From positions 310,001 to 374,000 of the forward strand of contig NZ_JAERRJ010000007.1 in NCBI RefSeq assembly GCF_016741815.1: a stretch of DNA of 64,000 nt. The letters are read 5' to 3'. Within the stretch, counting starts at the first letter, position 1. Each line of letters opens with the position of its first letter. This document shows positions 52,949-61,142 of the stretch, piece after piece. Made by a program: the position numbers and the translations under genes. The notes below the pieces were generated by a model that saw nothing but the letters and a program-made list of their open reading frames with translations, ran no database searches and was not told the DNA's origin. This DNA is from Nocardia acididurans. Its GTDB lineage: Bacteria; Actinomycetota; Actinomycetes; Mycobacteriales; Mycobacteriaceae.

Positions 52949-54429
52949 CGCGGAATGGTGCTCCTGCCGAGGTCGGGTGAACGGTTGGCCCAGGTGTCAC
53001 CGGCGAGATCGCCCATCTTCTCGTCGGCCCGGTTGAGGCTCGACGTGGCGGCCCGCACCTGGGCCGCGCGGTTCGCGGCGCGCGCCGCGCCCGACGGTAC
53101 TGCGCCGGAGCCTCCGCCCCCGCCGCCACCGGAGGGACTCGCCGCGGCCGCGCCGCCGCCTCCTCCGCCGCCGGGACGCGGCGGCGGGACGGGACGTCCG
53201 CCGGTGCCGGGCAGTCCGCGACCGCCCGCGCCGCCCGGCGGTCGCGGTCCGCGACCGGGGCCGACATGTCCGGCGGCGCCGGTGGTCGCCCGCGGCGCGA
53301 CGGCGCGGGTACCCACCGCACCGAGCGCCGCGACACCCACCAGAGTGCCGGTGGTGGCGGTCAAACCGGAGCCACCGCTGCCGACGATGGCGACCGCCGG
53401 GGTGGCCAGGCGCATGAGCGCGGGCAGCACGAACGCCACGCTGCACAGCAGCACGATGGCGACGAGCATGCGCTGTGCCTGATCGGCGTCCGGCAGCGAG
53501 CCGGCGGCGGTGAGCTCGTCCACATGTCCGGCGGTGGCGAAGGCGATCATGTACACGATCGCGGCCACCGGCTTGTACAGCATGAACGCGATGATCCAGC
53601 CGATCAGTTTCGGGTAGGACTGTTTGCCGGTGTTGGTTCCGGAAGCCGCTGCCGCCAGGGGCAATACACCGGCGGCCACGATCAGCAACCCCTGCCGGAC
53701 GATCGCCAGCACGATCTGCGCGAGCGCCCCGAGCAGGCCGACGATCGCGATGATCAACACCAGGCCGGGCGAGAATGCCTGCAGCGCAGCGGTTTTCACC
53801 ATGAGCTCGGCCAGGTTCTTGGCTTCGCCGTTGGTGGAGTCGTTGATCACCCACTCGGAGAACTTGTCCGAGGCCTGGGTACCGGCCACGATCACCGCGC
53901 CGAGCATCCACGAGCTGAAGATCACGCGCGCGAACATGCGGAAGGATTCGGTGGCCTCACTGACGGCGGCTCCGCGTCTGGCCTCGGCCAGTTTCGCGCC
54001 GGTGAGTATCACCGAGACCATGAGTAGCAGGATCTGCGCTTGATACGTGTAGTCGTTGATCTTGGTGAATAGTGTTCCGCCGTCGCTTATTCGCTCGTTG
54101 GGCACCTTCATCCAGAAGGTCAGCGCCAGGATCAGCGCCTCGCCCAGACCGCTCATGAGCGAGTCCACCACCTTGCCGAAGGTGGAGTCCCATGCCTTGT
54201 CGCGCACGGCGGACGCGGCGTCGCTCGGGTGCGTGGCGACATTGCCCGCCTTGCACGCTGCCGAGGCCGCGTCGCCGAGGGAGATCCCCGGGATGCCGAG
54301 TCCGTCGAGCGAGTCGTGCAACTCGTTGCACGCGTCGTCGAAACCGTAGGTCTGACCGTACGCCACCGTCGGTGTCGCGATCATGACGGTGAACACGACC
54401 GCAAGGATCGTGAGCAGCTTCCTCAGCAT
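52945..54429 (-). CDS. VirB6/TrbL-like channel protein
   Basis: A 494-residue polytopic membrane protein. A Sec signal (LLTILAVVFTVMIATPTVAYG) precedes an exported region with two Cys (CNELH, CKAGN). Hydrophobic segments follow near 95-110, 130-150, 170-190, 220-260, 280-310 and 330-355. The C-terminal 110 residues are Gly/Pro-rich (GGRPVPPPRPGGGGGGG). This topology fits VirB6/TrbL, the inner-membrane channel. ATG 54429 was chosen for its AGAGGTGG ribosome site; the GTG at 54438 is three codons earlier. Confidence 0.85.
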   Translation of the reverse strand: MLRKLLTILAVVFTVMIATPTVAYGQTYGFDDACNELHDSLDGLGIPGISLGDAASAACKAGNVATHPSDAASAVRDKAWDSTFGKVVDSLMSGLGEALILALTFWMKVPNERISDGGTLFTKINDYTYQAQILLLMVSVILTGAKLAEARRGAAVSEATESFRMFARVIFSSWMLGAVIVAGTQASDKFSEWVINDSTNGEAKNLAELMVKTAALQAFSPGLVLIIAIVGLLGALAQIVLAIVRQGLLIVAAGVLPLAAAASGTNTGKQSYPKLIGWIIAFMLYKPVAAIVYMIAFATAGHVDELTAAGSLPDADQAQRMLVAIVLLCSVAFVLPALMRLATPAVAIVGSGGSGLTATTGTLVGVAALGAVGTRAVAPRATTGAAGHVGPGRGPRPPGGAGGRGLPGTGGRPVPPPRPGGGGGGGAAAASPSGGGGGGGSGAVPSGAARAANRAAQVRAATSSLNRADEKMGDLAGDTWANRSPDLGRSTIPR

Positions 54430-54469
54430 GTGGTCCACCTCTCGATGGGTCGCAATGCCATTTCAGTCA

Positions 54470-55294
54470 TCACCATTTCGTCCACCCCGCAAGGGAATCG
54501 ACCTTCTCGGTCTGCGAGGTCTTGGAGGTCGCCGGTTTGAGCCGCCAGTCCCCGGCGTCCCACACCATGATCAATCGCACGGCCGACCACTGCTGCTGGT
54601 TGGCGAGCACCGGACCGCGCACCGCCAGGCGCACGATGGCCATGTCGTCCGCGTAGTTCTCGATCTGGAAGGCATCCGGCGCCACCAGGTAGCGGGTCAC
54701 CTTCTCCGGCTGCTGTTTCGGTAGCCGGTCGTCGGCCAGCGCCTGGTCGTAGGCGGCGATCTGCTGGGCGGACACCCGCACCTGCTTCACGTACAGGTTC
54801 CGGTCGGCCGGTCGCGCGTTGAGCCGGTAGGTGATCTGCGCCGCCGCCACCGCCGCACCCTGCGGGGTGTGCGAATAGCCCACGGCCAGACCGTCTTCCA
54901 GGCGCGTCGGCCCGTCGGAGGTGGTGAACGGCACCGAGGCCCCGTACACCCGCTGCCAGCCCTGCGGATCGGTGAGCCCGGCCGGCGCGGCGGTCAGCCA
55001 GTCCTGGTCCGAGGCCGTGCGCTGCTTCGAGGAGTCCTGCGGAAGCGGTTGCCCCGCAGGGTTGTTCGGGATGTCGACGCGGCGGCCGAACAGGTCGATC
55101 TCCGGGGAGGCGAATCCGGTCAGCCCGGAATCTCCCGTAGTCACCTGTCCGCCTTCGACTTTCACCGTCGACGGTTCGTCGTCACGACTGAAGTACACCA
55201 CCGCGCCGACGATGAGGATCAACACCACCACGGCCGCGGAGGCGATGACGCCGAACGAGACGCGGTCGCGCTCGGGCGACTCCTTCTCGCTCAT
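54470..55294 (-). CDS. VirB8-like T4SS protein
   Basis: A 274-residue bitopic protein: short cytosolic tail, one membrane segment at about 15-36 (VIASAAVVVLILIVGAVVYF) and a large extracytoplasmic part. The C-terminal half (AAQITYRLNARPADRNLYVKQV..., ending WSAVRLIMVWDAGDWRLKPA) has the NTF2/VirB8-like sheet and a typical end 'WRL'. VirB8/TcpC proteins scaffold the channel. The start has a GGAGG site. The family call rests on topology and fold pattern. Confidence 0.75.
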   Translation of the reverse strand: MSEKESPERDRVSFGVIASAAVVVLILIVGAVVYFSRDDEPSTVKVEGGQVTTGDSGLTGFASPEIDLFGRRVDIPNNPAGQPLPQDSSKQRTASDQDWLTAAPAGLTDPQGWQRVYGASVPFTTSDGPTRLEDGLAVGYSHTPQGAAVAAAQITYRLNARPADRNLYVKQVRVSAQQIAAYDQALADDRLPKQQPEKVTRYLVAPDAFQIENYADDMAIVRLAVRGPVLANQQQWSAVRLIMVWDAGDWRLKPATSKTSQTEKVDSLAGWTKW

Positions 55295-55346
55295 GATGGC
55301 GCCTCCAAGTTTCGTATCCCACTGGACAATTCAGCTGCACACGCCT

Positions 55347-55610
55347 TTACGTAGGCAGCAGGGCGAGCGCGATCCCGCTGGCCGAACTCGCCATGATGGC
55401 GCCCAGCAGGCTCATCACCACCCCGTGCGTCGCGTCGTTCTCGGCCAGGTCGTCGCGGAACGCGTACCAGAGTCTGCCCGCGGACAGGATCATCCAGGCC
55501 ATGCAGAACAGCAGCACGCACCACAGCAGCCAGTCGATCAGCTGCATGATGGGCCGGATCACGTCGGCCGGCATCTGTTTGTATGCCAGCACGGCCAGGG
55601 TGGCGGACAT
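55347..55610 (-). CDS. small T4SS membrane protein A
   Basis: An 87-residue protein with two membrane helices (about 27-48 and 62-84) joined by a polar RDDLAENDATH loop. It starts MSATLAVLAYKQMPADVIRPIMQLIDWLLWCVLL. ATG 55610 overlaps the stop of the next gene upstream by one base (TGATG). Small proteins of this sort in T4SS operons are candidates for VirB2-like pilins, though no cleaved signal is obvious. Confidence 0.72.
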   Translation of the reverse strand: MSATLAVLAYKQMPADVIRPIMQLIDWLLWCVLLFCMAWMILSAGRLWYAFRDDLAENDATHGVVMSLLGAIMASSASGIALALLPT

Positions 55611-55900
55611 CAGCCGATCGCTGCGTTCATGATCGTGCCCGCACTGGTGGCAATGATCCCACCGATCATGGCTCCCGCCACCATCTTCGGGGATTCCAAA
55701 CCGCCTCCTGTCCACTTCTCCCACGCGAAGCGGCCGCCCGCGTAGGTGATGCCCATGATTCCCGACAACAGCACGAACCAGGTGAAGTAGCGAACCAGTT
55801 TCAACAGCTTGTCCGACGCGGGTGGCGCCTCCGGGGTCGGATTCCCGACCTGAGCGAGGAGGGTGCCGTACGCGTCGTGTACGGCGAGGAGCATGCTCAT
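55610..55900 (-). CDS. small T4SS membrane protein B, pilin candidate
   Basis: A 96-residue protein with two helices (YFTWFVLLSGIMGITYAGG at about 38-56 and MVAGAMIGGIIATSAGTIMNAAIG at 73-96). The C-terminal Gly/Ala-rich helix resembles VirB2/TraA pilin helices. Between them is FAWEKWTGGGLESPK. It overlaps both neighbours in the operon. Pilin function is inference. Confidence 0.75.
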   Translation of the reverse strand: MSMLLAVHDAYGTLLAQVGNPTPEAPPASDKLLKLVRYFTWFVLLSGIMGITYAGGRFAWEKWTGGGLESPKMVAGAMIGGIIATSAGTIMNAAIG

Positions 55901-56052
55901 TGTCTGTCCTTCTCCAAAAGCGAACTGCTAGTAACAATCTCGCCGATGAGCGGTTTGCCCGCAGCATCGGATCCACCGTGCACAGCTAGCGTTCCAACCA
56001 TTTCCGGACGCCCGGAATACGTTCGCACGCAAAGCATTCCATTCGCATCCAT
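55897..56052 (-). CDS. 51-residue conserved-position hypothetical protein
   Basis: A very small gene fitted exactly into the operon: it starts two bases past the upstream stop with GGAG nearby, and its stop overlaps the next start (ATGA). The product contains MLCVRTYSGRPEMVGTLAVH and ends SSSLLEKDRQ, with no membrane segment. Its codons are notably AT-rich at third positions compared with neighbours. I do not recognise it. Confidence 0.55.
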   Translation of the reverse strand: MDANGMLCVRTYSGRPEMVGTLAVHGGSDAAGKPLIGEIVTSSSLLEKDRQ

Positions 56053-56054
56053 GA

Positions 56055-56708
56055 TCACTCCTCCGAGTCCGGCGCGTCGTTTCGTGGCGTGTCCAGGGCA
56101 TCCTGGACGGCCGCCAGCAGACCGGCGCCGAGCTCCCGGACTTCGGGCGTAACTTCCTGCAGCGGATCGATTTTGCGCTTCCGCTGGGCGGGCGCCGGAT
56201 CTCCCGGCGACCACACCGGCAGCTGATCCGATTCCACGAGCGTCCACTCCTCGTGCCACGGCAGCTGCCACACCTGACCGGCCAGCGAACCCACCACGTC
56301 GCGGTAGCGCCGGATCTCCGCGGGGATCCGGCCCGGCCGCGCCGCCACCGTCACCAGACCGAGCACATCGCACGGCCCGGCCAGGCCGGCGTGATGCTGG
56401 CGCAGCAGGTCGTGGGCGCGGGTCAGGCCGGAGATGGTCTCGCGGGCCACCAGTACGACGAACGGGGATTCGCGGTCGAAGACTCCGGGCCAGCGGCGAT
56501 ACGAATCAGCCGCGGGCGCAAGGACATGCGCGAGCGTGGACGCGCCCGCGCCCCCGTGCACGCCGAGCAGCCACACCAGAGGTGCGCGGCCGGCGCCGGG
56601 TACGGGACGGTCCCAAATCGGTGCGCGGCGGGCTTCCGGCGGCGGCACCACACCGGCCGCCAGAGCGGCCTCGGAGGAGGATCGGCGTTCCTTCATGGCT
56701 GCGGTCAT
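56055..56708 (-). CDS. DUF6668-like P-loop-fold protein without Walker lysine
   Basis: A 217-residue protein. A Rossmann-like first strand and loop, VWLLGVHGGAGASTLAHVL (45-63), looks like a MinD/TadZ P-loop in which the key Lys is replaced by Ala/Ser. Later strands are FVVLVARETISG and DVLGLVTVAARPGR. A basic patch RKRK precedes a helical C-terminus. It may be an inactive ATPase partner of the next protein. ATG 56708 overlaps the MinD-like stop. Confidence 0.75.
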   Translation of the reverse strand: MTAAMKERRSSSEAALAAGVVPPPEARRAPIWDRPVPGAGRAPLVWLLGVHGGAGASTLAHVLAPAADSYRRWPGVFDRESPFVVLVARETISGLTRAHDLLRQHHAGLAGPCDVLGLVTVAARPGRIPAEIRRYRDVVGSLAGQVWQLPWHEEWTLVESDQLPVWSPGDPAPAQRKRKIDPLQEVTPEVRELGAGLLAAVQDALDTPRNDAPDSEE

Positions 56709-57580
56709 GATGCCACTCCAGCAAGCAGGCGGCGATACGCACGGCGTGTCTCAGCGGCAAGATTGCTGTGGCGCACCAGCTCTCCGCGTGCCAGGTGCGG
56801 GTCGTAGGGAATCTCACGGACGTCCCGAACCCACCCGTCGAGATGTTCCCGCAAATGATCAGCGATTCGGGAGTCGGTGCCCGGCAACTGATGTGACACG
56901 ACGATCGTGGTATCTCCCACGATTCCACCGCCCTGCCCCTCGCCCGGCGCGCCGAACTGGTCGTCGAGCCACTCCAACGTGACCCGCAGCCGGTTGGCGG
57001 CGTCCACGCGAGCCGGAATCGACAGCACCAGTGCGATATCCGCGTCCTCGAGCAGCGGCCGCAGATGCCTCGAGGCGATCGGATTGCCTCCGTCGTATAC
57101 CGGGGTATACCCGGCGTCGTCGATGGCGCGGGCTACCGTCAGGTAGGTAGCCCGGCGGCGCAGCGGGTCCGGATCGCGCCACAGCAGGCCGATGCCGGAG
57201 GTTGCCCGGGACAGACATTCCTTGAGCGGCGCGGGCTCGTTGTCGCCGCGGCCGTAGAGCCAGGACTGCAGGCTGATCGGGCTCAGATGCTCGTCGGCGC
57301 CGCGCAGCGCTAGATCACTGCCGGCGGAGGTGGCGTCGACGGCGACGGTCTGCGCGCCGGTGGCGCCGATCTCGCCCGCGATACCCAGTGCGGTCGTGGT
57401 GGTTCCGGCGCCGCCGCAACCACCCACGACCAGAATCGGGCGCTGCGCGGGACCGGATTCACCGGAATCCCCACGGCGCTTGCGCAATCGCACCACCGGA
57501 GCCTTGGAACGCGCGGCACGACTCGACGATTCGCCCTCCTCGGGCACTTCGTCGAGCCAGCGGCTCCAGTCCTGATCCAT
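56705..57580 (-). CDS. MinD/ParA/TadZ-like protein with degenerate Walker A
   Basis: A 291-residue SIMIBI-type protein. After a basic 45-residue leader comes ILVVGGCGGAGTTTTALGIAGE (49-70), where the deviant Walker A KGGxGKT reads GGCGGAGTT, lacking both lysines. Other strands (QTVAVDATSAGSDLALRG, ADIALVLSIPARVDAANRLRVTLEWL) are intact. TadZ/CpaE proteins, which place secretion systems at poles, show similar loss. A location or scaffold role for the T4SS is likely. Confidence 0.8.
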   Translation of the reverse strand: MDQDWSRWLDEVPEEGESSSRAARSKAPVVRLRKRRGDSGESGPAQRPILVVGGCGGAGTTTTALGIAGEIGATGAQTVAVDATSAGSDLALRGADEHLSPISLQSWLYGRGDNEPAPLKECLSRATSGIGLLWRDPDPLRRRATYLTVARAIDDAGYTPVYDGGNPIASRHLRPLLEDADIALVLSIPARVDAANRLRVTLEWLDDQFGAPGEGQGGGIVGDTTIVVSHQLPGTDSRIADHLREHLDGWVRDVREIPYDPHLARGELVRHSNLAAETRRAYRRLLAGVAS

Positions 57581-57637
57581 TGGTCTCAGCTCTCCTCTAG
57601 CCTGCTGGGCTGCCCGCGACAGTTTTATGGTCGCCGA

Positions 57638-58276
57638 TCATCGCGTGGCCGTCATTTCGTTGTACGCCGCGAACTCGCCGCCCGGAACGAAACGGGTTGC
57701 CCCGTACAGGGTGCCCAGAGATTGCGCGGTTCCGCCGCCCGAGTTCAGCACATATAGGGCAACTCCGCCCGCGACGGCTAGCAACAACACGGCAACAATG
57801 AGGAAAGCGATGGCGAAAAGCCGTCGGCCCGTGGACCGCTCGGTGCGGCCGCTCGACGATGTGTTGTCGTCCAGCGCATCCAGCAGCTCCGAGGCGCGAT
57901 CCGGGCGCGGCTCGCCGGGTTCATCACTCTCGCTGGGGAATTCCAGCACGGTGGATTCACGGTAGCGCAGTCTCGGTGTGTACGAATCGGACTCGCGATC
58001 GGTCATCCAATCCGACCAGGCGCCGCTGAAATGGCTCCGCCGCAGCACGGACTCGGGCAGCGGCGGAATGTCGAACTCGGGTTCGGCGTCCTGGATGTAG
58101 TACGGATAGCGGGCCGGACCGTCGGCCGGATCCAGGTCGGCGGCGTCGAAGCCGCTGTCGCCGTTGGCATCCGGGGCGTCCTTCGCCGGGTCCAGCGCGG
58201 GATACCAGCGCGACACTTTTTTGTACGACTTCAACATTGCGCGGGGAGCCGCGGCGCCAGGCACGTCCTGCTGCAT
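57638..58276 (-). CDS. T4SS-operon single-pass membrane protein
   Basis: A 212-residue protein: a 155-residue cytosolic acidic region (ALDPAKDAPDANGDSGFDAADLDPADG, YPYYIQDAEPEFDIPPLPESVLRRSHF, WSDWMTD) then one membrane helix (LFAIAFLIVAVLLLAVAGGVALYVL) and a short exterior tail. It is the first gene of the leftward operon; ATG 58276 has AGAGGG upstream. No family recognised. Its orientation fits an adaptor binding cytosolic partners. Confidence 0.7.
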   Translation of the reverse strand: MQQDVPGAAAPRAMLKSYKKVSRWYPALDPAKDAPDANGDSGFDAADLDPADGPARYPYYIQDAEPEFDIPPLPESVLRRSHFSGAWSDWMTDRESDSYTPRLRYRESTVLEFPSESDEPGEPRPDRASELLDALDDNTSSSGRTERSTGRRLFAIAFLIVAVLLLAVAGGVALYVLNSGGGTAQSLGTLYGATRFVPGGEFAAYNEMTATR

Positions 58277-58528
58277 CGTGGACCCTCTCGGCGGTCGGTT
58301 GCTGTCGTCGGTGTCGAACAGTGGTCCCACCGCCGCACGGCCGCATGGCTCGGGCGAGACGGTCCCGATCGGAAATTCTCTCGCATGGACAGGAATCCAA
58401 CGACTCGACGCGCCGGACAGGTAGTCCTAATAATCCGCGCGCGTGCGCGATAGCAGTGTCCCGACCGGGGCGTGCACACCACGCCGGACCCCAGTCTTCC
58501 CCTCCACGGAGAGAGAATCTACATTAAC

Positions 58529-58542
58529 TAGAACTTGTTACA
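58529..58542 (+). promoter_or_regulatory. KstR-like operator before HSD10-like gene
   Basis: TAGAACTTGTTACA fits TNNAACNNGTTNNA exactly. It is ten bases upstream of the start and directly abuts the CAGGAGGT ribosome site. The rest of the 275-bp gap to the T4SS operon shows no gene. Confidence 0.65.
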
Positions 58543-58551
58543 GGAGGTTTT

Positions 58552-59313
58552 GTGAAGACAGCAGATATCGTCGCGGTGGTCACCGGCGGCGCCTCGGGCC
58601 TCGGTGAGGCCACCGTGCGGGAACTGCACGCGGCGGGCGCGAAGGTCGTCATCCTGGATCTTCCCTCGTCGAACGGGAAGACCCTGGTCGAGGAACTCGG
58701 TGAGCGCGTGGTGTTTTCGCCCGGCGACGTCACCAGCGAAGCGGACGTCACCGCCGCGCTGGACGCCGCCCAGGCGCTCGGCACTTTGAGAATCGCGGTG
58801 AACTGCGCGGGCATCGGCAACGCCGTCAAGACGGTCGGCAAGCAGGGCGCGTTCCCGCTCGATGCCTTCACCAAGATCATCAACGTTAACCTGATCGGCA
58901 CATTCAACGTGATCCGCCTGGCGGCGGAACGCATCTCGCAGGTCGAGGAAGCCGACGGCGAGCGCGGCGTCATCGTGAACACCGCCTCCGTGGCCGCCTA
59001 CGACGGCCAGATCGGACAGGCCGCCTACTCGGCGTCCAAGGGCGGCATCGTCGGCCTCACGCTGCCGGTCGCGCGCGACCTGGCCTCGTTCAAGATTCGC
59101 GTCATGACCATCGCGCCCGGCCTGTTCCACACGCCGCTGTTCGCCACGCTGCCGGACTCGGCCATCGCCGCGCTCGGCTCGCAGGTGCCGCACCCGGCCC
59201 GGCTCGGCGATCCGGCCGAGTACGCCGCGCTGGTCCGCCACATCGTGGAGAACCCGATGCTGAACGGCGAGACCATCCGCCTCGACGGCGCCATCCGGAT
59301 GGCGCCGCGGTAG
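58552..59313 (+). CDS. HSD10-like 3-hydroxyacyl-CoA dehydrogenase (SDR)
   Basis: A 253-residue SDR of the type II 3-hydroxyacyl-CoA dehydrogenase group: VAVVTGGASGLGEATVREL, NCAGIGNAVK, NTASVAAYDGQIGQAAYSASKGG (Ser and YxxxK) and MTIAPGLFHTPLFATLP. The group oxidises short branched or side-chain acyl-CoAs and some steroids. GTG 58552 follows a strong CAGGAGGT site. The KstR-like operator supports sterol side-chain or related catabolism; the exact substrate is unknown. Confidence 0.88.
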   Translation: MKTADIVAVVTGGASGLGEATVRELHAAGAKVVILDLPSSNGKTLVEELGERVVFSPGDVTSEADVTAALDAAQALGTLRIAVNCAGIGNAVKTVGKQGAFPLDAFTKIINVNLIGTFNVIRLAAERISQVEEADGERGVIVNTASVAAYDGQIGQAAYSASKGGIVGLTLPVARDLASFKIRVMTIAPGLFHTPLFATLPDSAIAALGSQVPHPARLGDPAEYAALVRHIVENPMLNGETIRLDGAIRMAPR

Positions 59314-59363
59314 TACGCGGTGGTGCGCTGCGGGCCGTGACGACGACCCGCAGCGCACCGGCG

Positions 59364-60530
59364 TCAGCGCGCGGGGAACTTCTTGATCATGAACTCGCCG
59401 AGCACATGTCGGCTGATCTGCGTACCCCAGTCGCCCCAGCCTGCGTCGAAAGCGTGCTCTCCGTAGGGAATCGGCTGCAGCTGATACTGCACCCCCACCG
59501 CCTTCAGCCGCTCCACGAGCTCGACGGACTGCGTATAGGGCACCACGTGATCGCGGGTGCCGTGAATGAGCAGGGTGGGCGGCAAGCCCTGCCGCACATA
59601 GGTGATCGGCGAAGCGGCCGCGTAGCGATCGGGCACCTGGCCGGGCGTGCCGCCGGTGTAGTCGCGCGCCAGGGTATCGACCTTGCTCACCAGCGCTGGA
59701 TCCGAGTACATGGCGGCGAGATCGACCGCAGGATAGAAGGCGGCGACCGCTTTGACCGACGTGTCCGGCACCGGGCAGCTCGGCGGCACCTGCTCCCCCG
59801 CGTAGGCGGCCATGAGGGCCAGGTTTCCGCCCGCCGAACCGCCGATCACCATCACCCGCTCCGGGTCGACCAGATAGGCCGCGGCGTGCTGTTTCACCCA
59901 TCCCACAGCGCATTTCACGTCCGCGGGGGCCTCGTTCCAGCGTGGCGGCGGGGAGAGCCGGTAATCGACGGCGAACACCGCGTACCCCCGGTCGTTGAGC
60001 CACTGATGCCATTTCGGGCCCTCGCCACGGTCGCCCTCGGCGAAACCGCCGCCGTGCACCCAGACCACGGCCGCGCGGGGCTGCTCCGGGGTTCCCGGCG
60101 GCAGCTTCACATCCAGCAGTAGGTCCTTGCCGTCGATCGTGTTGTAGGCGACGCTGCGGCGCTCATCCGGTTTGCCGTTGTTGGAGCCGCCCTTCAGGTA
60201 GTCCTTGACCGACAGCGTCGCGCCCGCCCGGTCGGCATCCTGCCAGGAAGCGACCACTGGGAAACCTGCAGCAACCACACCGGCCGCGCAGACGAGAGCG
60301 ATCAGCACACCGCCCCAACGCATTACGCGCCCGGCCCGGAATCTGGCCAGCAGAGCCAGGCCGGCACCGGCCAACCCCAGTGGGATCAGATACAACCCGT
60401 AGTTGCTCACGATCATCGAGAACACCGTGAACTGCTCGGGTATCCGATACCGAGCGATCACGAACATGCACGAACCCATCAGCGCCGCAATCAGGAATGC
60501 CGCTGCGGCGAACACCGAGCGAACGATCAT
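59364..60530 (-). CDS. membrane-anchored alpha/beta hydrolase (HSL-like)
   Basis: A 388-residue protein. Three hydrophobic segments (about 5-25, 39-61, 73-95) precede a hydrolase domain with oxyanion motif HGGGFAEGD, nucleophile elbow GGSAGGN and a late HGTRDHVVPY (Asp) and GEHAFD (His). This is the HSL/esterase family layout. The unusual N-terminal membrane part places the catalytic domain at the membrane. Substrate unknown, probably an ester or lipid. Confidence 0.82.
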   Translation of the reverse strand: MIVRSVFAAAAFLIAALMGSCMFVIARYRIPEQFTVFSMIVSNYGLYLIPLGLAGAGLALLARFRAGRVMRWGGVLIALVCAAGVVAAGFPVVASWQDADRAGATLSVKDYLKGGSNNGKPDERRSVAYNTIDGKDLLLDVKLPPGTPEQPRAAVVWVHGGGFAEGDRGEGPKWHQWLNDRGYAVFAVDYRLSPPPRWNEAPADVKCAVGWVKQHAAAYLVDPERVMVIGGSAGGNLALMAAYAGEQVPPSCPVPDTSVKAVAAFYPAVDLAAMYSDPALVSKVDTLARDYTGGTPGQVPDRYAAASPITYVRQGLPPTLLIHGTRDHVVPYTQSVELVERLKAVGVQYQLQPIPYGEHAFDAGWGDWGTQISRHVLGEFMIKKFPAR

Positions 60531-60588
60531 GCGCGCTATTAGCGCACGCGGAACCGCCCGCGCCCGGGCGGCACGCCGTACGCCGGGC

Positions 60589-60996
60589 TCAGAGCGCCGC
60601 GAACACGCCGACTGCGAGGATGACCAGACCGGCCATCAGGGTCACCGCACCCGCGAAACCGAAGGGGCCGGTCCACGTCTTGTCGGCGAACTCGTCGTTC
60701 ACGCCGGTCAGCCAGTTGGCCGTGTCCTTGATGGCGATGAAGACTCCGGAGGCGACGAGAAGGATGGCGGCCGTGGTCTCCCACCAGCTCGACAGCTCCG
60801 ACATGCGGGCCGCCCACACCAGGCCCAGCAGGATGGCGCCCTGCATGACCGCGCCCACGTGCGCGACGGTGAGATATCGCGGCGTCGGCGGATGGCCCTC
60901 CTTCATCCGCATGGCGGTCATCGGAAAGCCGAGCAGCGAACCGTAACCGAGGGTGAGCAGGCCGCCGATGGTGAGAATCTTCTCCGCCGTATTCAT
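60589..60996 (-). CDS. small four-helix membrane protein
   Basis: A 135-residue protein with four hydrophobic segments (about 6-24, 43-61, 71-91, 108-132). The loop PRYLTVAHVGAVMQGAILLGL resembles the His-x-x-x-x-x-G turn of hydroxylaminobenzene mutase/styrene oxide isomerase-type proteins, but I am not sure. ATG 60996 has GGAAGGGAAA upstream and was preferred to a start nine codons earlier. Confidence 0.65.
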   Translation of the reverse strand: MNTAEKILTIGGLLTLGYGSLLGFPMTAMRMKEGHPPTPRYLTVAHVGAVMQGAILLGLVWAARMSELSSWWETTAAILLVASGVFIAIKDTANWLTGVNDEFADKTWTGPFGFAGAVTLMAGLVILAVGVFAAL

Positions 60997-61130
60997 AGCG
61001 TTTCCCTTCCACTGTGTGTTCACGATAGGCCCCTTGCGAACGGTGCATATCGGAATCGATGGACTGAAACAGAAGTGAAAACGTGCAGTTCACGGCATGT
61101 TTCTGCTGGCGTGTCTTGATCGGATCGGCA

Positions 61131-61136
61131 TAGAAT
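61131..61136 (+). promoter_or_regulatory. -10 element for leaderless HNH gene
   Basis: TAGAAT sits six bases before ATG 61143, the distance that gives a leaderless transcript starting at or next to the ATG. No clear -35 box is seen. Confidence 0.4.
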
Positions 61137-61142
61137 TAGCAC

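Noticed and set aside
58072..58090. SOS-box-like TCGAAC-TCGG-GTTCGG
   Set aside because: It lies inside the coding region of a T4SS-operon gene, far from any start, so it is probably chance.
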